Positions 1-9,986 of a DNA stretch of 64,000 bases are shown piece by piece (position 1 is the first letter of the stretch; each line of letters opens with the position of its first letter). The notes under the pieces are model-generated. The model was not told the origin of the DNA and did no database searches. It saw only the letters and a program-made list of their open reading frames with translations. The translations under genes were made by a program, and so were the position numbers. This stretch comes from Diaporthe sp. PMI_573 (Eukaryota > Ascomycota > Sordariomycetes > Diaporthales > Diaporthaceae): the NCBI GenBank assembly GCA_021399435.1, contig JAJTUP010000005.1:62001-126000 (forward strand). Reading direction: 5' to 3'.

Positions 1-153
1 TTCACTGGGGACTGGGAACGATCAGTCCCGTTTTATGAGAAGCTCATGGGGGTGACATTACTCGAAACGAAAAGGAATGAAGGACTGGCAATCATGGAAC
101 GCAAGGGAAAAGGCCACCCGAGTTATGGAAGTCAAGGAACTGGCTACAACTAG
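1..153 (+). CDS. Possible 3' end of a VOC (glyoxalase/bleomycin-resistance fold) protein, partial
   Basis: Frame 1 is open from the window edge to a TAG at 151-153. The start lies outside the window. The opening residues, with a W-E-R-S-V-P-F-Y-E-K-L pattern, resemble the first helix of VOC-fold proteins (D-x-x-x-S-x-x-F-Y). The later G-H-P-S-Y-G stretch sits where fungal VOC proteins carry a glycine-rich turn. The usual next segment, containing an F-W motif, is out of frame just after the stop (an F-W-N-S reading is visible at about 152-163 in frame 2). The gene may therefore be spliced, frameshifted or degenerate here. The match is short, so the family call is tentative. No metal ligands can be assigned. 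Confidence 0.35.
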   Translation, partial: FTGDWERSVPFYEKLMGVTLLETKRNEGLAIMERKGKGHPSYGSQGTGYN

Positions 154-313
154 GTTTTGGAATTCATGTCGACTATCTCTAGATTCTTTAAGTAAGAGTC
201 ATGAGCCCGTTAAAAGGAATCGTTACGTTGGAAGCGTCTTGCAGAAGCAGTGGTGCGTCAGTCCCTGAAGGGGTTGGAGTGCTGGGAGTTCTTCCCTGCG
301 ACCCTCGAGTTGA

Positions 314-1201
314 CTAGTATGGTCCTCCCCACGCCTGTGCAGGGGCAAGCCCGAGCTTCTCCGCCGGAAGCATGCATGGTTGGCTGAACGTGTGCTCCGG
401 CGCCGACCCTTGGTCGCTTCCCTCCCTGTACACCCGCACGATTCTAGTGGCTGGGTCGTACACCATGACCCGATTTGGTTCATATAATATTTGGCTATGT
501 TCCGGCTTTGTAAACTCACTTCTGAACCACGCAAAGATCTCGTGCCCCAGGGCTTCAGACAGGTACGCGTTCAACCGTGTTGGATTCGAAGGGTGAACTA
601 GGCCTGAGAAGGCAGCGTCGGCCGTCGTCAGATGCTTGCTATCCCAACGGGCGCGCCGAGCTTCTATTGAGCTCCCTAGTGATACGGTGTTTGGGTATAT
701 AACGTATGCATGATAGTCAATACGGCCCGCATGGTAGGCCTTACTCAAGGTGACATGCTCTCCATCGCGATAGGCAGAAATAGATGACCTTGCGCCCGAG
801 CCCGTCTCATCGTGGAGACCATATCTAGAGGTCATTTTTAGTAATTGAGCAACACAGGTCGCAACGGTGTCCTCTTACGCAATGTTATGCATCCTGGCAA
901 CGTTGTTCCCGGTCGCATTACGGTCTGCGTTTAAAAGGGCAGCAAAATCAGCCACATTTTTCTTATAGGGGTCCTTTTCGTGGTGGCGCCAATTTCCCGA
1001 CCACACGAGGTTGAGATATTGGTTGGGAAACCGCTTCGACTCCACGGCTACCGGCTTGGATAAATCCCAGCGAGGTGGTGCCACATCATCGCCCGCAACT
1101 GACTTCCATGATTTGAAAACTAGAGGCTGATCTGAATGTTTCTTTTGTGGGTTCAGGGGATGAAGCCTGTAGTGGTCCACTAGTTCTGGTGTGTTAGACA
1201 T
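314..1201 (-). CDS. Unrecognised two-exon protein, about 277 aa
   Basis: Exon 1 is 1201-879 and exon 2 is 824-314. The 54-nt intron (878-825) has a GTAAGA donor, a TACTAA-like branch region and a CTCTAG acceptor. Splicing joins two reading frames exactly (codon GC|A), giving 277 residues. I chose the ATG at 1201 because the longer open frame upstream begins only at a TTG. I do not recognise the family. The protein has no signal peptide or membrane segment. It is rich in Tyr, His, Arg and Trp, with an aromatic first half (Y-L-N-L-V-W-S-G-N-W-R-H-H) and a Tyr/His-rich segment in the second exon (A-Y-H-A-G-R-I-D-Y-H-A-Y). The clean, frame-preserving intron is the main evidence that it is real. 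There is no obvious partner gene on either side. Confidence 0.6.
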
Positions 1202-2755
1202 GAGTACAGGCTGAGGGAAGAGACGCAAGATACTGTCTACTAGGGAACATAGAATAATAAAGTGGAATGTACCTATGAATAGACGAAGTTTACATGTTCT
1301 CGAGGACGACAGGAATCCAGGGGACCAACCCCTTTTGTCTCTATCAATTCAACATTGTAAAGTGCCCCGCGGTCTCTGATCTCTATTCCGTGTCAATCCA
1401 GGCGATAATTGCAAATATATTGGACTGCTACGAGTTGAAAGAAATAAGACAATAGATGGGGATAGAGCTTCCTTGTGAAGCTCTTCCAGTCATTACCTCA
1501 CTCGAAGCTTCAATGGAGAGTCGTTTCCCGAGACTAACCTTCGATTGAACGTGGGCAAAGAGCATTTTGCCTAAGGTTGTATACGTCTAGGGAAACTGTG
1601 CTTCGGTGTCGCCGTTTGCGTACTTGAATAAAGAAGTCCTTGTTCCTGTTTTTCTCTTTCCATATGCAAACGGCTTGTATTGGAAACATCGCAACTCAAT
1701 AGATACCGACATTACTTAACAGTCAGCGCTTAAAACTTGTCCTCCGAAGAGTTGTTCCGTGACCCTAGGTTCCGAAGCTATACTAGTAGTATTCAGTGTG
1801 GTTGCAAGCATAGTCAAATCACGGCCAAAGGTCATTGGGCGGATCAGTCAACCTGGGGTGTTCAGAATTGTGAGGATTCGTATCTGATCAGTTGGCGTAA
1901 TGATAATTGACTGGATCAATTGGTTAATCGAGGCCCTGTGTCTAGGCAGAGGATTACATTCCTGAAGTCCGACTGATAGATTATGCTGTTGGTAGTAAGA
2001 AGACCACTGTCGACCTTGTAATTGCAGCAATGCGTTCTATTTCCAGAGCCATGGTGTATAAATTGGTACTTATAAAGCTAATCTTGCTACCGTCTTTTGA
2101 CGGCAGCTAAATGTTTCATCATTCTGCTAAGCCGTCAGAAACGCCTAGCAGCCAGGGAAATTGAGGCTTCCTGCCAATGTAATTTAATGTGAGGCAAGGT
2201 GAGAAACTTGGAAGATCCAAAGGACAGCCTGCCATTTCTGCTCGTGTCTTTGTTCTACTGCAACCTTCCCTGTGTCCAACTCTAGTTACCTTTGTACCAA
2301 GTGGCGGCTCTAAGGTCCTTTGAGACGGTCGATTGCCTCAAACAGGGGTTTCGACCCACCAGGATGTGGCAGAAGCCCCAATAATTGTGGTTAGTACCTC
2401 AACCCGAAGCATAACAATGACAAAGGAGCCCAGGTTCCCCCCCCCCCCTAGATCTATCACACCCAACATGGCGGCCCATATCAAAGGGAGTGTCCACAAA
2501 TTATCTGGCCTGTCTGTGTGAATGCCCTCACATTCACTTGGGATTCTGTTGTCACACTAGTCTCCTGCAGACGGTGTCAGACCACCGTACCGGACTCTGT
2601 AGACATCGAGATCAGAGAGGGCCTCATCCACCATTCTTCCATAGTGCCACCCCGGTTACCACTTATTCTTGGTCACACACCTTTCCTCAACTTCAGCAGC
2701 TTCCGCCTATCTCTGACCGGCCAGCCTGGAAGCGCGTAACAGTGGTCACGGCAGC
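1202..2755. other. Intergenic, no gene seen
   Basis: Only short, non-overlapping frames occur. A run of about ten C lies near 2440. The segment just before 2756 is presumably the 5' region of the kinase gene, but I see no clear TATA element. Confidence 0.5.
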
Positions 2756-4319
2756 ATGTTCCGTCCTGGCCATCCAACGCTGGCGAGAATGGCAGTGGAA
2801 GCTAGCAACACTCTCGACATCGCATCCATAGACAAAAGCGGGCTCCCAGAGTCCGAGTCGCCCGAGGATGAGGATGAAGCCGAAAGGCTATGGAACAACA
2901 TCGACGACAATTGCGAGAGAGCCTGCCACTACGCCCCATGGCCAGAACACGGCATACTGCGCCGCTTGTATCCAATTTGCATCGGAGACTGCATTAACCA
3001 CTCTGGAACACGATACCAGATCGTCCACCGGCTTGGACAGGGGCCTTCCTCGGTCGTGTGGCTCGCACGCGACTTGAATCGAAACGCAAGCGTTGCTGTG
3101 AAGGCTATGGTGGCCGGGTCTGAGGGCGAGAAGGAGTTTGAGAATCAAAAGATGCTGAGGGAAGCGGGGGACCTCGAGAAATCACGACTTACTGTGTACC
3201 TGGATGCCTTCCAACTCGTATCACCATATGAAGAGACGGGAAATGACGGGCCACCCTTGACCCTTCACCGCGTTCTCGTCCTGCCGCTGGCCGGCCCAGC
3301 CCTAGACAGCCTCGGCCCAGACTTGGACAGCCACGGCACAATTGGCAGAATCTGGATGTATCGGTCAATCAGGTCACGTATGACTGCTGCAAATTCACTT
3401 CTGAAAGCTCTATGTGACCTTCACAAAGCTGGCTTCGTACACGGAGGTCTGTCTGCGTTGTCCCAGCTTCCCTACAGGTGCCTGTTCTGCTAATTAACAA
3501 TGTCCACTAGATCTCAGTCTCGAGAATGTTTTGTGGAAAGTGGACCCTTCTTTCTTGCAAGAGATTACGGATAACCCTGATCAAGCATTTGGTGGTCCGC
3601 CATTCCGTTGGATGCTCTCGGAAGGAGAAGGGCTGAAGGCCGGGCACCGGGTAGCGCCGGCCGTATTCCCTCTTCATAGGCTGGACGACGAGGTCGTACT
3701 GTCCGACTTTGGTCTGGTCCTCAGAGCCGATAACACAGAGACCGAGGATAAGCTCAGAGGCACACCACAGTCCATCGCTCCGGAGTTCTATCATGGCAGA
3801 AACCCCAGCCAGGCGAGCGACCTATGGGGCTTCATGGTCGTTTTTGTCTACCTATATCTAGGACACCACGCCTTTCCTGCTCCTTACGATATAGGAGACC
3901 CCATAAGGCAAATATACCGAATTAGAGACCATCTGGGCCCTCTGCCGGCGGAATGGGCTACGCCCGAGTACGTCAGGATCAGAGGAGACATGTATAATTC
4001 CCCGACCGCGGCGAACTCAGCCGAGCCTTCAGCCAGCACCTTCGCGAGCAGGCTCAGTGAGAACCGGCAGAGAGAGATCGAGTCCACTTTGCGCTCATAC
4101 AAGGACAAGGCTGCGGCCCATGCGGGGCGGGACAACGTGGACATGGTGAGGAGGCTGGAGCAGGAGGTCAAGGTGAAGAATGAGGCTGAACCACACGCTC
4201 TTGAGGTCATACACAGCATCTTCCGGTACCATCCTGAGCGACGCTTGACGGCTGAGCAGCTGTTGGTGAACCCGCACTGGGTAAGGCTGATGCAGATCTG
4301 TGGTGTTCAAGATGGGTAG
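2756..4319 (+). CDS. SRPK-like serine/threonine protein kinase, 499 aa
   Basis: Exon 1 is 2756-3446 and exon 2 is 3511-4319. The 64-nt intron has a GTCTGT donor, a CTAATTAAC branch region and a CACTAG acceptor. Splicing restores the catalytic loop H-G-D-L-S-L-E-N at residues 229-236, which is strong support for the model. Other kinase landmarks are the Gly-rich loop (L-G-Q-G-P-S-S-V-V, about residues 93-101), the ATP lysine in V-A-V-K (K116), D-F-G at 296-298 and A-P-E at 320-322, followed by S-D-L-W-G-F. All residues needed for catalysis are visible. The insert between the catalytic loop and DFG, and the low-complexity linker near residues 380-420, fit SRPK-like fungal kinases. An acidic N-terminus (residues 30-45) precedes the domain. 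The natural substrate cannot be inferred. It stands alone between unrelated genes. Confidence 0.85.
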
Positions 4320-4950
4320 GAAGGTGTTGAGTAGAAATCTTGTCCCCTGATGAGAAGGCACTGCCGTGGGCTCTACGGGGTGATGATCTCGGTGATTCGG
4401 AGCCAGAATAGACGATGGATTTGTTGGACTCGTGGCCCGCATGCTTGGAAGATGTAGCACTCCCAACCGAAGACATTGAAAGATGAATGCAGCGCAGAAG
4501 CACTACCCACATAGGACGATACCAGGCTCTAAGAATAGCAACACACTCAGCATGTTGCTGGACGTAGCTTATGAAATGAAAGCCGGTAACATAGATTAGC
4601 AAGCATCTGTATGAGAATCCGGAGGCCTCATCATGAGTAGATCAAACGGTTCAAAGAAGTGTTCAAGTATCTGAGTAGTTAGGCTCTCTATGCCCCAGTA
4701 CTTGATTTCAGGCGACCTCTCCTCTCGTCATTTACAAACCAATCAACACACTATCATGGCCCCCTCTGGGCTTGATGGTGCAGAAACAAATGACTGCAAG
4801 ATGCTGTGCAACAGTGCTGGCGACCTTGAAGGGCGGGGTTTCAGTGTCTCGCCTGAGTCGTAGCAGGAATTATGAGTACAGCAGAACTGGTAAATATGTA
4901 GCTTAATTTTCATCTAAACAGTTGAGCCAAATCACCCTGACCAGAGGCGC
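4320..4950. other. Intergenic region between convergent genes
   Basis: It lies between the 3' ends of the kinase and of the minus-strand gene at 4951-5766. No supported gene is seen. Confidence 0.5.
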
Positions 4951-5766
4951 CTATGTTGGGATTTTACGGCGATGCTTGGGAATTTTGCAAAAACCATGCG
5001 GATAAAGTACCTCCATTTTGAGACGGCGCTTGCTCTTCTCTTTCCCCTCAGCAATCCTCAATTTCTCAAAGTAGACATACGCCGCGTAATAAGTCACATT
5101 TTTGGCCCCAACAGCTCGCCCTCGCTTGGCCCTGAACGCATCGAGCTGTATGACCTCGATCTGCTTGAAATTTGTCCCCTTGAGCTGTGCAAATATAGCC
5201 CTGCAGAGAAGTTGGCGCAACGGGCCGTCTTCCTGGTTGAGGTACGCCTCGATCTTGGAGCGGACCTCGTCGCAGGAGTCGAACACGGGCACGGAGCCTG
5301 TCTCCTCCCCCTTGAGATGGATGTGGTCGAGCTTTGGAGGGAGCCAGTGGCGGCCGGGCTCATGCGGAACCGTAATTTCGACGACCTGTTCTTTGCTGAA
5401 CCATGCCGAGGCCTTCTTGAAAAGGTCACTGTGGCGACCTCTACGTGGGCCGTCCTTGCTGGGGAAGATTATGACAGCACCGTCGCTGCAGTCAATGTCC
5501 TTGTTGAATTTCCCCCTGGTGATGATCCCCCTTACGTGTAACATGGTGATGAGAGATGTTACTTGATCGCGGGCGTCTTCGCTCAACTTATGATCTCCGT
5601 CCTCGGAACCAAGGGTTTTATGGTGGGAAATGACATTCTTATCCGGCATGTCCTCGGACTCGCCATTCCTGGGTTCAGAGGCAGGCAGCCCAACCGCAGC
5701 CTTCCGTGTTCGCTCCGGGGAGTTTTCGGTCGTCAGAAATCTATGGGACGTTGAAAATGGTCGCAT
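4951..5766 (-). CDS. Unrecognised basic protein, about 271 aa, possibly mitochondrial
   Basis: A single uninterrupted frame ends at 4951. The frame stays open upstream to about 6003, but the first in-frame ATG is at 5766, so I start there. A further 5' exon cannot be excluded. The N-terminus (M-R-P-F-S-T-S-H-R-F) is Arg/Ser/Thr-rich without acidic residues, like a mitochondrial targeting peptide. The C-terminal 60 residues are strongly basic (K-S-K-R-R-L-K, P-K-H-R-R-K). The middle is predicted to be soluble alpha/beta. I do not recognise a domain. Coding potential is supported by length and composition only. Part of the antisense strand is also open, so the strand choice rests on the longer frame. 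Confidence 0.5.
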   Translation of the reverse strand: MRPFSTSHRFLTTENSPERTRKAAVGLPASEPRNGESEDMPDKNVISHHKTLGSEDGDHKLSEDARDQVTSLITMLHVRGIITRGKFNKDIDCSDGAVIIFPSKDGPRRGRHSDLFKKASAWFSKEQVVEITVPHEPGRHWLPPKLDHIHLKGEETGSVPVFDSCDEVRSKIEAYLNQEDGPLRQLLCRAIFAQLKGTNFKQIEVIQLDAFRAKRGRAVGAKNVTYYAAYVYFEKLRIAEGKEKSKRRLKMEVLYPHGFCKIPKHRRKIPT

Positions 5767-6607
5767 GGAAAGACTTTGGAGATGCCTATAACATTTTGGC
5801 ACGTGTTGGACAAGATGTTTCCGCCGGTCTAGCGGTGGCAGTGCACTGCGTACATCTCGGAGAGACCCTGCCTCTTTTTCTGTCCCCGTCTGCCGAATTC
5901 TCCAGTGATCATTCTCATTCCCCGTAAAAGTGGTTTCCAGACTTGAGCAGTCTACACTGGGGATAAATGCCACTGTTGGGTGATTGGTGGCGTCCCGGAG
6001 CAATGGACAAGGCGGCGCCTTTCGCTAGAGAAACGGGTCAGCGCAACGGCACCGGGGAGCCGTGGGGAATGAGATCCTAAGCTGCCTACCTGGCGAGATG
6101 CAGGGATTGAGATATGGCGTCGCATGCCTGGCGGTGAGGACAAGCACGGATAGGAAACTGTCGTGGTGTCGTGCCTGAGGGGATCACCAAAGACCCGTTC
6201 CACGAAAGTGGGGCGGTCACATGAGCCGCCATTAAAGCTGTAATGTGCTCTCAAGCATTGCAAATGCGTTGATGCTGACAGCTTTGGTTTGCGCATGTCG
6301 AGGCGTTCAGGCCCAATGACCGACCTTGATGTTGTCTATTTGTTTACTTCGCGAGATTATTGGCGCTCATCGAAACGTGTTGCGAAAACTCCGCATGGGC
6401 CTTGGCGGATTGCTGCAGCAATGCAATGGCACGTGCGTTCCCCATTCCCATCGTGACGTTGCAATGGTCCATTGCAGTCTAGTCCACATCGAGTTGCGGC
6501 TCCCGAGGCCACCGTTAGTAAGCATCTACGTCACATCTACACCCACGACACATCGATAGGTCGTGCACTTGGAGTATACAAGCAGTGGAGCCTGCGTATC
6601 GATCACA

Positions 6608-7343
6608 ATGGAAGGGCCTCCAAAGATACGATACGCCCGGAAGGATGAAGTTGCTACCATGGCGCAGCTCTCAATCACCGCTTTCCGGCACAGCGGGCGT
6701 CAGGTGAACGCCGCGCTCTTCCCAGAACGCCTGCGTGTGAACCCTGGCGATGGCGACGAGGTCGACTTCTCGGTCAGAAATATGGCTCGTAATTTTGATT
6801 ATAAGAACCACCACTACATCGTAGCTGTCAATGAGCAGGATAACATTGTGGGTTGGGCGGAGTGGACAAGCGCAGAGGACCCCATCGTGGAGATGACACC
6901 CGATGAGCGCGAGAAGAAGAGAGCCGAAGGTATTGCACGGCTTCCGGAAAGCTTCGACTTGCGGGCAGCTCAGAGGCTCGGGAAGGAGGCTGAGGGGCTA
7001 TCGAAGAGGCTGAGAGAAGCGCTGGGCGAGGAGGAGTACCAGAGTTCCTGGAGTAGGCCGAACGTCACCCTGGCCATGGGGCAAGGTCTATCTTGGATCA
7101 CAAGCTGACAGCCGATCTCTAGGTCTGAGCTCGGTTGTCGTAGACCCGGAACATCAGCGCAAGGGCGTGGGCAAGTCACTGACTCGCTGGGGAATGGCGC
7201 GGGCTGCAGAGGAGAACAAGGCCGTGCATTTCTTGTCAAGTCCGTCGGGCGCCGATCTGTATCGCGCGATGGGCTTTGAGGAAGTCGGATCTGGTGAGAT
7301 ACTGGGTGGCATTGAATATGCGTTCATCAAGAGGGCCAAGTAA
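6608..7343 (+). CDS. GNAT-family N-acetyltransferase, 221 aa
   Basis: Exon 1 is 6608-7052 and exon 2 is 7123-7343. I place the intron at 7053-7122 (70 nt, GTAGGC donor, CTGAC branch site, CTCTAG acceptor). It joins the strand before motif A to V-V-V-D-P-E-H-Q-R-K-G-V-G, the acetyl-CoA pyrophosphate-binding Q/R-x-x-G-x-G signature. A later donor at 7086 would give an intron of only 37 nt, which is too short for the branch site. The C-terminus has the usual G-A-x-L-Y-R-A-M-G-F motif near residues 195-205. The start at 6608 is the first ATG in frame (context CACAATGG). The family transfers acetyl from acetyl-CoA to an amine. The acceptor here is unknown. Fungal relatives usually act on small molecules. 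Confidence 0.8.
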
Positions 7344-9471
7344 TGTGGAGCCGGGTGGGGGTGGTGAGAGAGACGCAATGGCCACTTTCCGGCTTGTCCG
7401 CATCTACCTTGATCTTAGATGCCTATACCAGGCGCTTCAGCCTTGGAGCTGAACAAGCTGTAACAGAATACATGACTTGACTTCACCTTGACGATCTAAA
7501 TTTGGGCGGAAAATGCGTGCCGGGGTTTTATCCACGGACTTTACCGTGTTACACAAGAATCGAGAAGTTACGAAGGGTCCCAGTTTAACTCCCGAAGACA
7601 CAACGTGGTAGACTATACCAGACAGCAACTATAGTCTGGCGCACAACGTTGGATTTGGGTCCAGTCGACTGAGTGACTCTGACCCCGCATTTTTGAGCCT
7701 ATTTGTTGATGATATTTGGAGACAGCCTCAGCCACCTGTCACACGGCCACATTCTGTGGACCTCTCACTACCCACAACGCAGAAACAACCCGCCTTCTCG
7801 CTTGTTCGGCCGAGAGAAAAGGGCCATCCTGCGTAAGAATGATGCACCAGTCTAGTTGGTCTACTTGAGACTCGAGTGAACAAACCATTGGTTCACTTTT
7901 CTGGAAGTATCCACAAGCACCGCATTCCATGCCTCCTTAGACGGGCTGAAGACATGTTGTTCAATCTTCTCTCCTGTATAGCCTTTATAAATCAGATACT
8001 ACATGCTCACACAGATTAGCCTTCCTTCAGCAGCATTGTACCTGGAATCCCGAGCCTTCAGGTTTTGGCTTAAGAGTGATCTAAACTCTTCCAGCTGTCA
8101 ACTGAATCATGACTCCGCATACGCGTCGACCACGATCGTGATTTCCGATGTACCCCCATCCGCATCTTATGAGACCGGAAGTTATGGTTCAGCGCCGCGA
8201 GATTGTCATTTGCGTCCTCTATATTGATCGTCTGTGCGGGAGAAATTCTGGTCCCTCGATAATCCGATAAGCAGCCACTCAGGGCCCTAGAAGCCGGATG
8301 ATGGCCCGATCTCGTCCTCCTCCTTTGATCTCCCACTGAAGCTCTGTTCCTGGCAGTTTCTTGAACTGGCTTCCCGTGACGTAAAGTCACTCCTCAACCG
8401 AAACTTCGAGTAGATTGTGCTCGCAGTGTGCCCGATGCGGGTGTAATGCGTGATAAAGGTCAATCATGTGTACTGGACCCTGAATGTTCCAACGACGGAT
8501 CGCGTGCAGCACCATCACGCCGTTTGATTTGTGACTGCACGTGTCTTTCCTGGGTCCCCTCCCCTTCTCCGCAGGTTCCCAAGCCGTCCGCCCGCAGTGA
8601 CGTGCGATCGACGCTGCTCCCCCAGAGGATCTTGCTCATTAGTCAGGGACAAGCCCGGATGTCGTGCGTCAGCATTGTCCAATCAATGCCGCCGGAGTAA
8701 GACAAGTGCCGTCTAGCACCGCCAGCCCCTTGATAGAGCCGGGATGAACCCATTCTGACGTGCAATATACATGTGGCCTCCATGGCAGTGCACTCGGGTG
8801 TCCCTCCACGCTACCAACCCCCCGAGCGAACGCGCCTAAGCTTGTGGTTCAATGGCTTGGTTGCACCCCAATCTCCTGGAGACCCGGCGGCGGGATGAGG
8901 CGCCAACCACCCAGCACCGCCCGGGTCGGCGAGTAAGCCCGTGATGCCATATCCAACATTTTTGTTGGAAGGGGTCCTAAACTTGGGAGGAGGCATGACA
9001 GGCGAACTTGGGGCTGTAACCGTCTGATCTTCAGCCTTACAGGTCACGATGGTCGGCGCCCACGAGGGGGGGGGGAGGGACGAGATAACAAACCTGCTCG
9101 ACGGCATTGCGAATGCACATCATCTACCTCAGAAGTGGTGGTTTTGGGCAGAGCCGGCCCCGATTTAGCAGTTGGGGCGCGCAAATCAGGGTGTGCAAGA
9201 GTCAGTCGCCCGCTGGATTCGTTGGCGCAGAGATCGGAATAGGGGTTCATGCAGAGGGAAGATCCCTGCCCAGCCTTATATGCATGAGACTCTGAAACGT
9301 CGAAACATTAGCCTCTGGGGATGGGTTCCCCCAGCCACACCACCCATGCTCTATTTTGAACGTTCCTCCCATGGGAAATTATGGAATCTGCCAGTGGTAG
9401 ATGAAGGGATGTGATATGGAAATTGCAATCGTCGCCTTGCTGTCGATGAACGCACGCGTCGGACGGAAGTG
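7344..9471. other. Intergenic, 2.1 kb, no gene seen
   Basis: Several 60-100-codon frames overlap on both strands without conserved motifs or intron logic. A G/C homopolymer run lies near 9065-9075. Confidence 0.45.
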
Positions 9472-9473
9472 GG

Positions 9474-9764
9474 CATATAACTCCTCGGCTTCTCCCAGCC
9501 TCAACCGCTCCTTCGATCGTTCATCATCACAAACAATAACAAAAACAATCAAGCCTCTAGCGCTTTTTCAGCATTTTCCTTCGCCAGTACTTCTACTTCT
9601 TCCTTACCGTTGCCGGGTTCAACGCTGGTCTTGCGCTTCATACACAAACACACACCACGCCACCTCTCTACGCACGCAAACATATACACAACGCAGTACT
9701 TTGTACAGAAGCGTGCCTCTGATCATCAATCCAACAAAAAAACAACAAGCAAACCAACACCAAA
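9474..9764 (+). promoter_or_regulatory. Strong-looking promoter and long CT-rich 5' leader
   Basis: A TATA-like CATATAA lies at 9474-9480. It is followed by a pyrimidine-rich stretch (about 9481-9530) and an A/C-rich leader up to the ATG at 9765. In filamentous ascomycetes this arrangement is typical of highly expressed housekeeping or stress genes. It supports the small downstream reading frame being real. Confidence 0.5.
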
Positions 9765-9986
9765 ATGCCTGTCCACTTCGAGACCCCCACCCGCTTCCAC
9801 CCCGAGAACGCGGCCCACGCACACCCGGGTTCCGCCTCCCGCAAGAGATCCGAGTCCATCCGCAAGAGGGCTCCCACCCCGGCCCCCGTCGCCCGGCGCT
9901 CCTCCGCGGCCTCCACGTCCTCAAGCTCGTCAAACTCCTCGTCGCGGAGCTCGGACTCCCTGAAGATGACGCCCTACCGAAAATAA
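9765..9986 (+). CDS. Small basic Ser/Arg-rich protein, 73 aa
   Basis: A single exon opens with an ideal start context (ACCAAAATGCC) after a long leader. Codons end almost always in C or G, unlike neighbouring spurious frames, which suggests selection for high expression. The protein has a Pro/His N-terminal third, then Arg/Lys-rich blocks (R-K-R-S-E-S-I-R-K-R), a Ser-rich tract (residues 45-65) and a basic C-terminus M-T-P-Y-R-K. It is predicted to be disordered, with no membrane segment or signal peptide. I do not recognise the family and infer no function. A longer overlapping frame on the same strand (9401-10360) and one on the opposite strand lack such codon bias. Confidence 0.65.
   Translation: MPVHFETPTRFHPENAAHAHPGSASRKRSESIRKRAPTPAPVARRSSAASTSSSSSNSSSRSSDSLKMTPYRK

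Noticed and set aside
7086..7122. 37-nt intron for the GNAT gene
   Set aside because: It keeps the frame but is shorter than workable fungal introns. The 70-nt intron from 7053 uses the same branch site and gives a better motif A.
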